Assembly (NCBI GenBank): GCA_030039815.1 | Contig: JASHUW010000059.1 | Span: 1-9,913, forward strand | Direction of reading: 5' to 3' | DNA: 9,913 bases | Source: Alphaproteobacteria bacterium | GTDB lineage: Bacteria > Pseudomonadota > Alphaproteobacteria > ATCC43930 > CGMCC-115725 | Shown here: in pieces, positions 1 to 6,560 of the stretch | Position numbering within the stretch: position 1 is the first letter of the stretch | Layout of the letters: the number at the start of each line of letters is the position of its first letter | Notes under the pieces: generated by a model | Told to the model about the DNA's origin: nothing | The model's database searches: none | What the model saw: only the letters and a program-made list of their open reading frames with translations | Translations under genes and position numbers: made by a program

Positions 1-663
1 ATGCCGACCGGCAAGGTGCCCGTCTTGTTTGACCCGCGCGTTTCGCGCAGCTTCATCTCGCACCTGCTCGGATCGATTTCCGGCCCGTCGATCGCCCGCG
101 GGACCAGTTTCCTCAAGGATAAGTTCGGCCAGCAGATCTTCCCCGAGGCCATCACCATCACCGAGGACCCACACCGTCAGCGCGGCCTGCGCTCGAAACC
201 GTTCGACGGCGAGGGCATCGCCAACCGGCGCCGCGCGATCATCGACAAGGGGGTGCTGACCACCTGGTTGCTCGACCTGCGCTCGGCGCGGCAACTGAAG
301 ATGGCGACGACCGGCCACGCGGCGCGCGGCACCGCCTCGCCGCCCGCGCCGGCCGCCACCAATGTCTGGATCGAGCCTGGCGCGCAGACCCCCGCCGAGC
401 TCTACGCCGATATCAAGAGCGGCTTCTACGTGACCGAGCTGATGGGCATGGGGATCAACGGCGTCACCGGCGACTACAGCCGCGGCGCCGCCGGATTCTG
501 GATCGAGAACGGCGAGATTGCGTTCCCGGTCAGCGAGATGACGGTCGCCGGCAACCTCAAGGACATGTTCCTGCGCATGGTCGCCGCCAACGACCTCGAA
601 TTCAAGACCGGTGCCGACGCGCCGACGATCCGCATCGACGACCTGACCGTGGCGGGGGCTTAA
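1..663 (+). CDS. pmbA: TldE/PmbA family metalloprotease subunit, C-terminal part (5' end outside window)
   Basis: This is the C-terminal half (220 residues visible) of a TldE/PmbA protein, the partner of TldD in a cytoplasmic protease that degrades unfolded peptides and matures some peptide products such as microcins. Family proteins are about 450 residues long. The ATG at base 1 is therefore almost certainly an internal Met and the gene begins outside the window. Recognisable family blocks are ARGTSFLKDKFG near residue 33, RGLRSKPFDGEG near 61, GVLTTWLLDLRSARQL near 84, TTGHAARG near 103, and a C-terminal run from GFYVTELMGMGINGVTGDYS through GFWIENGE to AGNLKDMF near 142-190. TldE does not carry the HEXXH zinc site, which sits in TldD, so none is expected. 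The stop is TAA at 661-663. It precedes the lipid A operon by a 136-base spacer on the same strand, so co-transcription is possible but not shown. Confidence 0.93.
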   Translation: MPTGKVPVLFDPRVSRSFISHLLGSISGPSIARGTSFLKDKFGQQIFPEAITITEDPHRQRGLRSKPFDGEGIANRRRAIIDKGVLTTWLLDLRSARQLKMATTGHAARGTASPPAPAATNVWIEPGAQTPAELYADIKSGFYVTELMGMGINGVTGDYSRGAAGFWIENGEIAFPVSEMTVAGNLKDMFLRMVAANDLEFKTGADAPTIRIDDLTVAGA

Positions 664-713
664 GCGCCAGGGATGCCACGACCGGAGAATATCGAATAAA
701 CTCGGAGGCGGCG

Positions 714-742
714 TTGACGGCGCTCCGGCCGGCGGGATAGAG
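714..742 (+). promoter_or_regulatory. Weak candidate promoter before the lipid A operon
   Basis: TTGACG at 714-719 matches the sigma-70 -35 consensus at five of six positions. About 16 bases further on, GATAGA at 736-741 matches the -10 consensus at only three of six positions. The 136-base spacer is the obvious place for a promoter of the five-gene operon that follows, but this hit is weak in a GC-rich genome and may be chance. Confidence 0.2.
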
Positions 743-753
743 CCTCGGCCGGA
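724..753 (+). other. Stem-loop 1 in the spacer between pmbA and the ABC transporter
   Basis: TCCGGCCG at 724-731 is a perfect inverted repeat of CGGCCGGA at 746-753, giving an 8-bp GC-rich stem with a 14-base loop. It lies about 60 bases after the pmbA stop codon. No T-run follows it, so it is not a canonical intrinsic terminator. It could be a transcript-end structure, a leader hairpin of the operon, or a chance palindrome. It shares its last two bases with the next stem-loop. Confidence 0.45.
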
Positions 754-779
754 AGGCTGTTGCCAAAATGACGGCCTTC
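752..779 (+). other. Stem-loop 2 in the same spacer, overlapping the first
   Basis: GAAGGC at 752-757 pairs with GCCTTC at 774-779. The stem extends to 8 bp (752-759 with 772-779) if one G-U pair is allowed, around a 12-base loop. The two bases shared with stem-loop 1 mean the two full stems cannot form at once. The structure ends 20 bases before the start of the ABC transporter gene. A regulatory role is inference only. Confidence 0.4.
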
Positions 780-792
780 ACAATGACGGCCT
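767..792 (+). repeat. Tandem direct repeat AATGACGGCCT, two copies 15 bases apart
   Basis: The 11-base string AATGACGGCCT occurs at 767-777 and again at 782-792, with a 15-base period, just upstream of the ATG at 800. Each copy contains an ATG out of frame with the transporter gene. The first copy overlaps the 3' arm of stem-loop 2. It may be a small duplication or a direct-repeat operator; nothing in the sequence decides this. Confidence 0.5.
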
Positions 793-799
793 GGGGTCG

Positions 800-2611
800 A
801 TGCGGGGCAAATCGGGCACGGCGACGGAAGGCGAGGCTGCGACCGGCACTTTGGTACGGCGGCTCGTCCGCGATTTCATCTCGCGCCATGTCGGCATGAT
901 CGTGCTGGCCTTTGTCTGCATGGGTGTCGGTGCCGGCAGCACGGCACTGCGCGCCTGGCTGATGCAGCCGATGCTCGACCGGATCTTCGTCGGTCGCGAG
1001 GCGAGCCTGCTCGTCGTCATCGCCGGCGCGGCGCTGATTCTCGCGATCCTCAAGGGCATCGCCGATTACGGCGTCGCGGTGCTGATGACCCGGGTTGGTC
1101 AGCGGGTCATCACCGACGTCCAGATGGCGCTTTACGCCCGCCTCATCCGGGCCGACCTCGCCTATTTCAACGCCAACCCCAGCGGCACGCTGATTTCGCG
1201 CTTCACCAACGATGTCCTCCTGCTGCGCAACGCCGCCGCCAATGTGCTCGCCGCGATCGGCAAGGATGCGGTGACGGTCGTCTTTCTGATGGCGTTGATG
1301 TTTTATCAGGATTGGCTCTTGGCCTTGATCTCGTGCTTCGCGTTCCCCCTGGCGATCCGGCCGCTGGTCGGCATCGGCCGGCGCATGCGGCGCGTCTCGG
1401 CCAACACCCAGGTCGAGATCGGCCTGTTGACGACGCTGTTGAGCCAGACCTTCCAGGGCGCGCGACACGTCAAGGCGTACGGCATGGAGTCCTACGAGGA
1501 GGGCCGCGCCGCCACCTTGTTCGAGCGCATCTACCAGCTCGTCGACCGCGCCAATCGCACTCGTTCGCGCGCCTCGCCGATCATGGAGGCGCTGGGCGGC
1601 GCCGCGGTCGCGGTGGTGATCGCCTATGGCGGCTACCAGGTGATCAACGACGCGCGCACGCCGGGCGCGTTCTTTTCGTTCATCACCGCGCTCCTGCTCG
1701 CTTACCAGCCCTTGAAAAGCCTCGCCAATCTCAACGCCTCGCTGCAGGAGGGGCTGGCCGCGGCGCACCGCATCTTCGAGGTGCTCGACATCGAGCCGGA
1801 CATCCGTGACCTGCCGGACGCGCGGCCGCTGCGCGTCACCGGCGGGGAAATTCGCTTCGAGGATGTCCGCTTCGGCTATCAGCCGCCCGCCGTCGCGCTC
1901 GACGGCATCACCCTTACCGTCCCGGCCGGCAGCACCGTGGCGTTGGTCGGCCCGTCCGGCGCGGGCAAATCGACCGTGCTCAACCTGATCCCGCGGTTTT
2001 ACGACGTCAGCGCCGGCAGCATCGCGATCGACGGCCAGGATATCCGCACCGTCACCCTCGCGTCGCTGCGCGCGGCGCTGGCGCTGGTGGCGCAGGAGGC
2101 GAGCCTCTTCGACGACACGGTGCGCGCCAACATTGCCTATGGCCGCTTGAGCGCCACGGAAGCCGAAATCGCGGCGGCGGCCGCCGCCGCCGGCGCTGAC
2201 CGTTTCATCGCCGAGTTGCCGCGGGGCTACGACACGCTGGTCGGCGAGCATGGCACGCGGCTCTCCGGCGGTCAGCGCCAACGCATCGCGATCGCCCGCG
2301 CGATGCTCAAGGACGCGCCGATCCTGCTGCTCGACGAGGCGACGTCGGCGCTCGACAACGAAAGTGAGCGCCAAGTTCAGACGGCGCTCAAGCGGCTGAT
2401 GCAGGGGCGCACGACCCTTGTCATCGCCCATCGCCTATCGACGATCGTCGGAGCTGACCTCATCTGCGTGATGGATCGCGGCCGCATCGTCGAAAGCGGC
2501 AAGCACGCACAACTTCTCGCGCGCGGCGGCCTCTACGCGCGGCTCTACGAGACCCAGTTCGCCCCCGAGGAAGAGCCCGCAGCGCTCGCCGCCGAGGCCC
2601 AGCCGGGATGA
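800..2611 (+). CDS. msbA: MsbA-like ABC exporter, fused permease and ATPase
   Basis: This is a 603-residue half-transporter of the lipid exporter type, expected in the inner membrane as a homodimer that flips lipid A-core from the cytoplasmic to the periplasmic leaflet. The N-terminal half shows six likely membrane segments at about residues 32-52, 69-90, 155-170, 172-190, 262-280 and 290-307. The ATPase follows: Walker A GPSGAGKST at 384-392, Q-loop in VAQEASLFDD, signature LSGGQ at 488-492, Walker B ILLLDE at 508-513 and the H-loop histidine at 544. All catalytic motifs are intact. It leads an operon of Kdo and lipid A genes, and its TGA overlaps the next ATG as ATGA, which supports lipid A export over a drug or peptide substrate. 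The start at 800 lacks a convincing ribosome-binding site, and the frame is open further upstream without a better ATG. The symbol is by similarity and context; family membership is certain, substrate is inferred. Confidence 0.92.
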   Translation: MRGKSGTATEGEAATGTLVRRLVRDFISRHVGMIVLAFVCMGVGAGSTALRAWLMQPMLDRIFVGREASLLVVIAGAALILAILKGIADYGVAVLMTRVGQRVITDVQMALYARLIRADLAYFNANPSGTLISRFTNDVLLLRNAAANVLAAIGKDAVTVVFLMALMFYQDWLLALISCFAFPLAIRPLVGIGRRMRRVSANTQVEIGLLTTLLSQTFQGARHVKAYGMESYEEGRAATLFERIYQLVDRANRTRSRASPIMEALGGAAVAVVIAYGGYQVINDARTPGAFFSFITALLLAYQPLKSLANLNASLQEGLAAAHRIFEVLDIEPDIRDLPDARPLRVTGGEIRFEDVRFGYQPPAVALDGITLTVPAGSTVALVGPSGAGKSTVLNLIPRFYDVSAGSIAIDGQDIRTVTLASLRAALALVAQEASLFDDTVRANIAYGRLSATEAEIAAAAAAAGADRFIAELPRGYDTLVGEHGTRLSGGQRQRIAIARAMLKDAPILLLDEATSALDNESERQVQTALKRLMQGRTTLVIAHRLSTIVGADLICVMDRGRIVESGKHAQLLARGGLYARLYETQFAPEEEPAALAAEAQPG

Positions 2612-3396
2612 ACCTGCTGCGCCGCAAACTCCGGAAGTTCATCCGCAGCGACCGGCTCCGCCGGCTGCTGTGCTATGCGATCCACCTCTACATCCGTTTC
2701 GTCTACGCCACCAATCGTTGGAGCGTCGAGGGCGCCGACCATCCGCGTCGCCTGCGTGATGCCGGCCGGCCGTTCATCCTGGCCTTCTGGCATGGCCGGC
2801 TGATGATGATCCCGATGGCGTGGCAGCGACTGGCGCCGATCCACATGCTGATCTCGGCGCATCGCGACGGCCGCATCATCGCCGACGCGGTCGCGCATTT
2901 CGGCGTTCAGACAGTGACCGGCTCGACCCGGCACGGCGGCACCGCGGCGCTGCGCGCGATGGTCAAATCGCTCGCCGCCGGCGACTGCGTCGGCATTACC
3001 CCGGACGGGCCTGCCGGCCCGGCGATGGTCGCCAGCAACGGCATCATCAATGTTGCCCGCTTGGCCCGCGTGCCGATTGTGCCCGTCACCTTCGCCACTA
3101 CCCGGCGGCGCATGATGCGCAGCTGGGACCGGATGGAGATCGCCCTGCCTTTCGGCCGCGGCGCGTTCATCTGGGGCGAGCCTATCGCGCTGGGCGATCG
3201 GCTCGATGAAAACGGCGTCGAGCGCGCCCGGCGCGAGGTCGAGCGCCGCATGCTCGACATGGTCGTCGAGGCAGAGGCCCGTGTCGGCCGCGAATGGACG
3301 CCGCCTCCGCCGCGCGCTCCCGTTCCCGAACCCGAGCCGGAATCCGGGCAAAGACCGGCGCGCACGCCGGAACTCGCCGGCGGGGAGAAGCGGTGA
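2608..3396 (+). CDS. DUF374 lysophospholipid acyltransferase-family protein
   Basis: This 262-residue protein belongs to the DUF374 family, which is related to the glycerol-phosphate/lysophospholipid acyltransferases and commonly sits beside Kdo transferase in alphaproteobacteria. Visible conserved blocks are FWHGR at 60-64 (candidate catalytic His62), SAHRDG at 83-88, GSTRHGG near 109-115, and TPDGP at 131-135, which lies in the usual position for a substrate-binding loop. A hydrophobic stretch near residues 20-33 may hold it at the inner face of the membrane. The last 34 residues (from about 229) are proline-, glutamate- and arginine-rich and look disordered. It overlaps the transporter stop by 4 bases and the Kdo transferase start by 4 bases, so it is translated as part of the lipid A operon. 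Its acyl acceptor is not known from the sequence; a role in lipid A, Kdo-lipid or membrane lipid modification is inference. Confidence 0.88.
   Translation: MNLLRRKLRKFIRSDRLRRLLCYAIHLYIRFVYATNRWSVEGADHPRRLRDAGRPFILAFWHGRLMMIPMAWQRLAPIHMLISAHRDGRIIADAVAHFGVQTVTGSTRHGGTAALRAMVKSLAAGDCVGITPDGPAGPAMVASNGIINVARLARVPIVPVTFATTRRRMMRSWDRMEIALPFGRGAFIWGEPIALGDRLDENGVERARREVERRMLDMVVEAEARVGREWTPPPPRAPVPEPEPESGQRPARTPELAGGEKR
3382..3387 (+). promoter_or_regulatory. Ribosome-binding site that fixes the kdtA GTG start
   Basis: GGGGAG at 3382-3387 lies 5 bases before the GTG at 3393. That GTG overlaps the TGA of the upstream DUF374 gene. Together these favour the GTG over an in-frame ATG at 3294, which would add 33 low-complexity residues and a 103-base overlap. 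Confidence 0.7.
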
Positions 3397-4703
3397 TCCT
3401 TCCCGCCCTGTATCGCGGCCTCACCGCCGCGGCGACACCGCTCGTCATCGCCTATCTCAACGCCCGTCGGCGGCGCGGCAAGGAAGACGACGAGCGTTTC
3501 GCCGAGCGCCTCGGTCGGCCCGGCCGCGTGCGCCCCGATGCGCCGCTGGTCTGGATGCACGCCGCGAGCATCGGCGAGGCGACCTCGGTGCTGGCGCTCA
3601 TCGAACGCATGCTCGAAGAGCGTACTGGTCTCGAAATTCTGCTGACCACCGGCACGGTCACCGCGGCGCGGCTGTTGGAACCGCGGCTGCCGCGCGGCGC
3701 GCGTCATCAGTTCGTTCCCGCCGACCTGCCCGGCGCCGTCGCGCGGTTTCTCGATTATTGGCGTCCTGATCTCGCGGTCTGGGTCGAATCGGAGTTGTGG
3801 CCCAACCTCGTGTTGATGACCCATGAGCGCCGGATCCCGATGCTGCTCCTGAACGCCCGGCTGTCAGCGCGCTCGCACGCCAATTGGAGCCGCTGGGGCG
3901 GGCTCGCCCGGCCGATGCTCGGCTCGTTCGCGCTCTGCCTCGCGCAGGACGAGGCGCAAGGCGCCCGCTTCCGCGAGCTGGGCGCGCCCGATGTCGCCAG
4001 CGTCGGCGACCTCAAATCCGCCGCCAAGACGTTGCCGGCCGACGCCGGCAAGCTCGTCGCGCTGCGCCGCGAGATCGGCGATCGGCCGCGCTGGCTCGCC
4101 GCCAGCACGCATCCAGGCGAGGAAGAGATCGCGATGGCCGTGCACCGCCGCCTCGCCGGCGCGCACCCCGGCCTCTTGACGATCATCGCGCCGCGCCACC
4201 CGGTGCGCGGCGACGACATCGCCGCGCTTGCTGTGGCGCGGGACCTGCGCCTCGCCCGCCGCTCCCGCCACGAGTCCATCGCCCCAGACACCGACATCTA
4301 CCTCACCGATACGTTCGGCGAGCTGGGCGTGTTCTACAGCCTGGCGGGTATCGCCTTCGTCGGCGGATCGCTGATCGACAAGGGCGGGCACAACCCGTTC
4401 GAGGCGGCGCGGCTCGATTGCGCGGTGCTGCTCGGCCCCTATACCGCGAATTGCTCGGCGATGGCCGAAGCGCTGACCTCCGCCGGCGCGGCCGAGACCG
4501 TCGCCGATACCGACGCCCTCGCCGCCGCGGTGGCGCACCTGCTCGACGATGCGAAGCTGCGTGGCAAGCGCGCCAAGGGTGCGGCCCGCGTCGCCGCCGA
4601 CGGGCTCGGCACGCTCGACGCCGTGCTCGACCGGCTGGCGCCCTGGCTCGACCGGCTCTGCCCCACCGGCGCGCCGACCGCGAACGGCGATGCGCGCTCC
4701 TGA
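3393..4703 (+). CDS. waaA: 3-deoxy-D-manno-octulosonic acid (Kdo) transferase
   Basis: WaaA/KdtA transfers Kdo from CMP-Kdo to lipid IVA at the cytoplasmic face of the inner membrane. With the GTG start at 3393 the protein has 436 residues, close to the usual 420-430. Residues 4-21 form a hydrophobic N-terminal membrane anchor followed by a basic RRRRGK stretch. The acceptor domain has WMHAASIGEA with Glu62, the family's catalytic base, and ESELWPN at 132-138. The C-terminal CMP-Kdo domain has GGSL at 324-327 and KGGHNPFE at 330-337. This is a GT-B glycosyltransferase of family GT30. It overlaps the DUF374 gene by 4 bases and lpxK by 14 bases. The sequence does not show whether it adds one, two or more Kdo residues. 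Identification is secure. Confidence 0.96.
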   Translation: MILPALYRGLTAAATPLVIAYLNARRRRGKEDDERFAERLGRPGRVRPDAPLVWMHAASIGEATSVLALIERMLEERTGLEILLTTGTVTAARLLEPRLPRGARHQFVPADLPGAVARFLDYWRPDLAVWVESELWPNLVLMTHERRIPMLLLNARLSARSHANWSRWGGLARPMLGSFALCLAQDEAQGARFRELGAPDVASVGDLKSAAKTLPADAGKLVALRREIGDRPRWLAASTHPGEEEIAMAVHRRLAGAHPGLLTIIAPRHPVRGDDIAALAVARDLRLARRSRHESIAPDTDIYLTDTFGELGVFYSLAGIAFVGGSLIDKGGHNPFEAARLDCAVLLGPYTANCSAMAEALTSAGAAETVADTDALAAAVAHLLDDAKLRGKRAKGAARVAADGLGTLDAVLDRLAPWLDRLCPTGAPTANGDARS

Positions 4704-5679
4704 CTTCTGGAGCGACGAACCGGGTTTTCTCGCGGGCTTATTGACCCCGCTCGGCGCCGCGCTCGATGCCGCCGGCCGACTGCGCCGCTCGCTTGCGCAC
4801 CCGTATCGCGCACCGGCGCCGGTGATCTGCGTTGGCAATATCGTCGCCGGCGGCTCGGGCAAGACGCCCGTTGCGCTCTCGCTTGCCGTGATCCTCGCAG
4901 CGCGTGGCGTCGATGCAGCCATCGTCATGCGCGGCTATGGCGGCAGCCTCGCCGGCCCCCTTCGGGTCGATCCGCAGCGGCACGATGCCGCCGGCATCGG
5001 CGATGAAGCCCTGTTGGCCGCCGCCGTCGCGCCGTGTTGGGTCGCCCGCGACCGCGCCGCCGGTGTCGAGGCGGCGGTCGCGGGCGGTGCGACGGCGATC
5101 ATCCTCGACGACGGCTTTCAGAACCCTCATGTCGCCAAGGATTTGTCGCTGGTCGTGGTCGATGCCGCATACGGTTTCGGCAACGGCAGGCTGATCCCCG
5201 CCGGCCCGCTGCGCGAACGCATCGATGCCGGCCTCGCCCGCGCCGACGCGATCGTGCTGATCGGCGACGGCGCGCCGCTCGCGACCCGTGTCAAGCCGGT
5301 GCTCCACGCCGCGCTGGAGCCGGTCGACGGCGCGCGCTTCGCCGGTGCGTCCGTCGTCGCCTTCGCCGGCATCGGCCGGCCGGAAAAATTCTTCGCCAGC
5401 CTAGGCGCGCTCGGCGCCTTGCTGGTCGCCGAGCGCCCCTTCCCCGACCACCACCCCTATCGCGCCACCGAGCTCGCGGCGCTGCGCCGTGAGGCGACAG
5501 CCGCCGGCGCGCACCTCGTAACGACCCGCAAGGACTGGGTCCGGCTACCGGAATCCGAGCGCGCCGGCATCGATGTTCTTGACGTCGCGCTGCGCTGGCG
5601 CGAGCCGGCGGTGCTCGACGCGCTCTTGGCGCCCTTCATTGAGCGGAACGGCGATGCCCGACGCGCCGCTCCAGCCTGA
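4690..5679 (+). CDS. lpxK: Tetraacyldisaccharide 4'-kinase (lipid A 4'-kinase)
   Basis: LpxK uses ATP to phosphorylate the 4' position of the tetraacyl-disaccharide 1-phosphate, producing lipid IVA, the acceptor for the Kdo transferase encoded just upstream. The protein is 329 residues, matching the family norm of about 330. It has an N-terminal hydrophobic segment near 12-30, then VGNIVAGGSGKTP with the P-loop lysine at 58, RGYGG, GDEALLAA, and DDGFQN at 140-145, which matches the family DDGxQ motif. PAGPLRE, GIGRPEKFF, FPDHHPY and TTRKDW follow. The ATG at 4690 was chosen because it gives the standard N-terminus; it overlaps the waaA stop by 14 bases. A longer reading from upstream would only run into waaA coding sequence. 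The last codons overlap the following acyltransferase gene by 26 bases. No key residue appears missing. Confidence 0.96.
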   Translation: MRAPDFWSDEPGFLAGLLTPLGAALDAAGRLRRSLAHPYRAPAPVICVGNIVAGGSGKTPVALSLAVILAARGVDAAIVMRGYGGSLAGPLRVDPQRHDAAGIGDEALLAAAVAPCWVARDRAAGVEAAVAGGATAIILDDGFQNPHVAKDLSLVVVDAAYGFGNGRLIPAGPLRERIDAGLARADAIVLIGDGAPLATRVKPVLHAALEPVDGARFAGASVVAFAGIGRPEKFFASLGALGALLVAERPFPDHHPYRATELAALRREATAAGAHLVTTRKDWVRLPESERAGIDVLDVALRWREPAVLDALLAPFIERNGDARRAAPA

Positions 5680-6556
5680 TCCGCCCTCGCCCGACATTGC
5701 CTGGCGATCCCGGGTCGAGGCCTGGCTGGCGGCGCTGTTGATCGGCGCGCTGGGGCTGTTGCCGCTCGACTGGGCCTCGGCGCTCGGCGGCTTGACCGGC
5801 CGGCTGATCGGCCCGCGTCTCGGCATCACCAAACGCGCGCGCATCAATCTGCGCGCCGCGTTCCCCGAGCTGACCGCACCGGAAATCGAAACCATCATCC
5901 GCGGCATGTGGGACAATCTCGGCCGCGTCGCTTACGAGTACCCGCACCTGAAGAAGATCAAGGTCTTCGCTGGCGGCCGGGTCGAGGTGCGCGGCCTCGA
6001 CCATCTCAAGAATGCCCTCGCCGCTGGGCGGGTCATCATGTTTTCCGGCCATCTCGGCAATTGGGAGATTGCCGCGCTCGCCGGCGGGCAGTACGGCATC
6101 GACGTGGCGCAAATCTACCGCGCCGCCAACAACCCGCTGGTCGATGCGATGCTGGCGCGGCTGCGCGGCGACGCCGGCGAGCTGATCCCGAAAGGCGCGG
6201 TCGCCTCCCGTCGCGCCGTCGCGGCGCTACGCCGCGGCGGACATCTGAGCCTGCTCGCCGACCAGAAGCTCAACGACGGCATCGCCGTGCCGTTTTTCGG
6301 TCGTGAGGCGATGACCGCTCCGGCTCTGGCGATGCTGGCGCTGCGCTTCGACTGCGACGTGCTGCCGGTGCGCGTCGAGCGGCTTCACGGCGCGCATTTC
6401 CGCCTCACGGTCTACCCGAAGCTGCCCCTGCCCGACAGCGGCGACCGCACCGCCGATACGCTCGCGCTGATGGCCGCAGTCAACCAGACCCTCGAAACCT
6501 GGATCCGAGAGCGCCCCGAACAATGGTTCTGGCTGCACCGCCGCTGGCCGGATTAA
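5654..6556 (+). CDS. lpxL: LpxL/HtrB-family lipid A late acyltransferase
   Basis: Members of this family transfer a secondary acyl chain from acyl-ACP to Kdo2-lipid IVA at the inner membrane. The 300-residue protein has a hydrophobic N-terminal segment at about 22-46 and the catalytic HX4E motif as HLGNWE, with His133 and Glu138. LLADQKLNDG near 201-210 and the C-terminal block WFWLHRRWP are further family hallmarks. The ATG at 5654 gives a normal length and overlaps lpxK by 26 bases; an upstream in-frame ATG at 5573 would overlap lpxK by 107 bases and add an arginine/serine-rich leader unlike the family. It is the last gene of the operon and ends 4 bases before the stop of the opposing queE. 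LpxL, LpxM and related paralogues cannot be separated by eye, so the symbol denotes the family; the position and chain length acylated are unknown. Confidence 0.9.
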   Translation: MPDAPLQPDPPSPDIAWRSRVEAWLAALLIGALGLLPLDWASALGGLTGRLIGPRLGITKRARINLRAAFPELTAPEIETIIRGMWDNLGRVAYEYPHLKKIKVFAGGRVEVRGLDHLKNALAAGRVIMFSGHLGNWEIAALAGGQYGIDVAQIYRAANNPLVDAMLARLRGDAGELIPKGAVASRRAVAALRRGGHLSLLADQKLNDGIAVPFFGREAMTAPALAMLALRFDCDVLPVRVERLHGAHFRLTVYPKLPLPDSGDRTADTLALMAAVNQTLETWIRERPEQWFWLHRRWPD

Positions 6557-6560
6557 GGCG

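Noticed and set aside
602..2431. A 609-codon open frame on the minus strand across the ABC transporter gene
   Set aside because: It is antisense to a gene with all ABC motifs intact, its translation is arginine/aspartate/histidine-rich low-complexity sequence without recognisable domains, and such long shadow frames are common in GC-rich DNA.
3294..3392. Upstream ATG start for waaA adding 33 residues
   Set aside because: The extra residues are serine/arginine-rich, overlap DUF374 coding sequence deeply and precede the normal family start; the GTG at 3393 has a good ribosome-binding site and stop-start overlap.
3864..4928. A 354-codon minus-strand open frame across waaA and lpxK
   Set aside because: It is antisense to two certain genes and its glycine/arginine/alanine-rich translation shows no family features; its length follows from GC-biased third positions.
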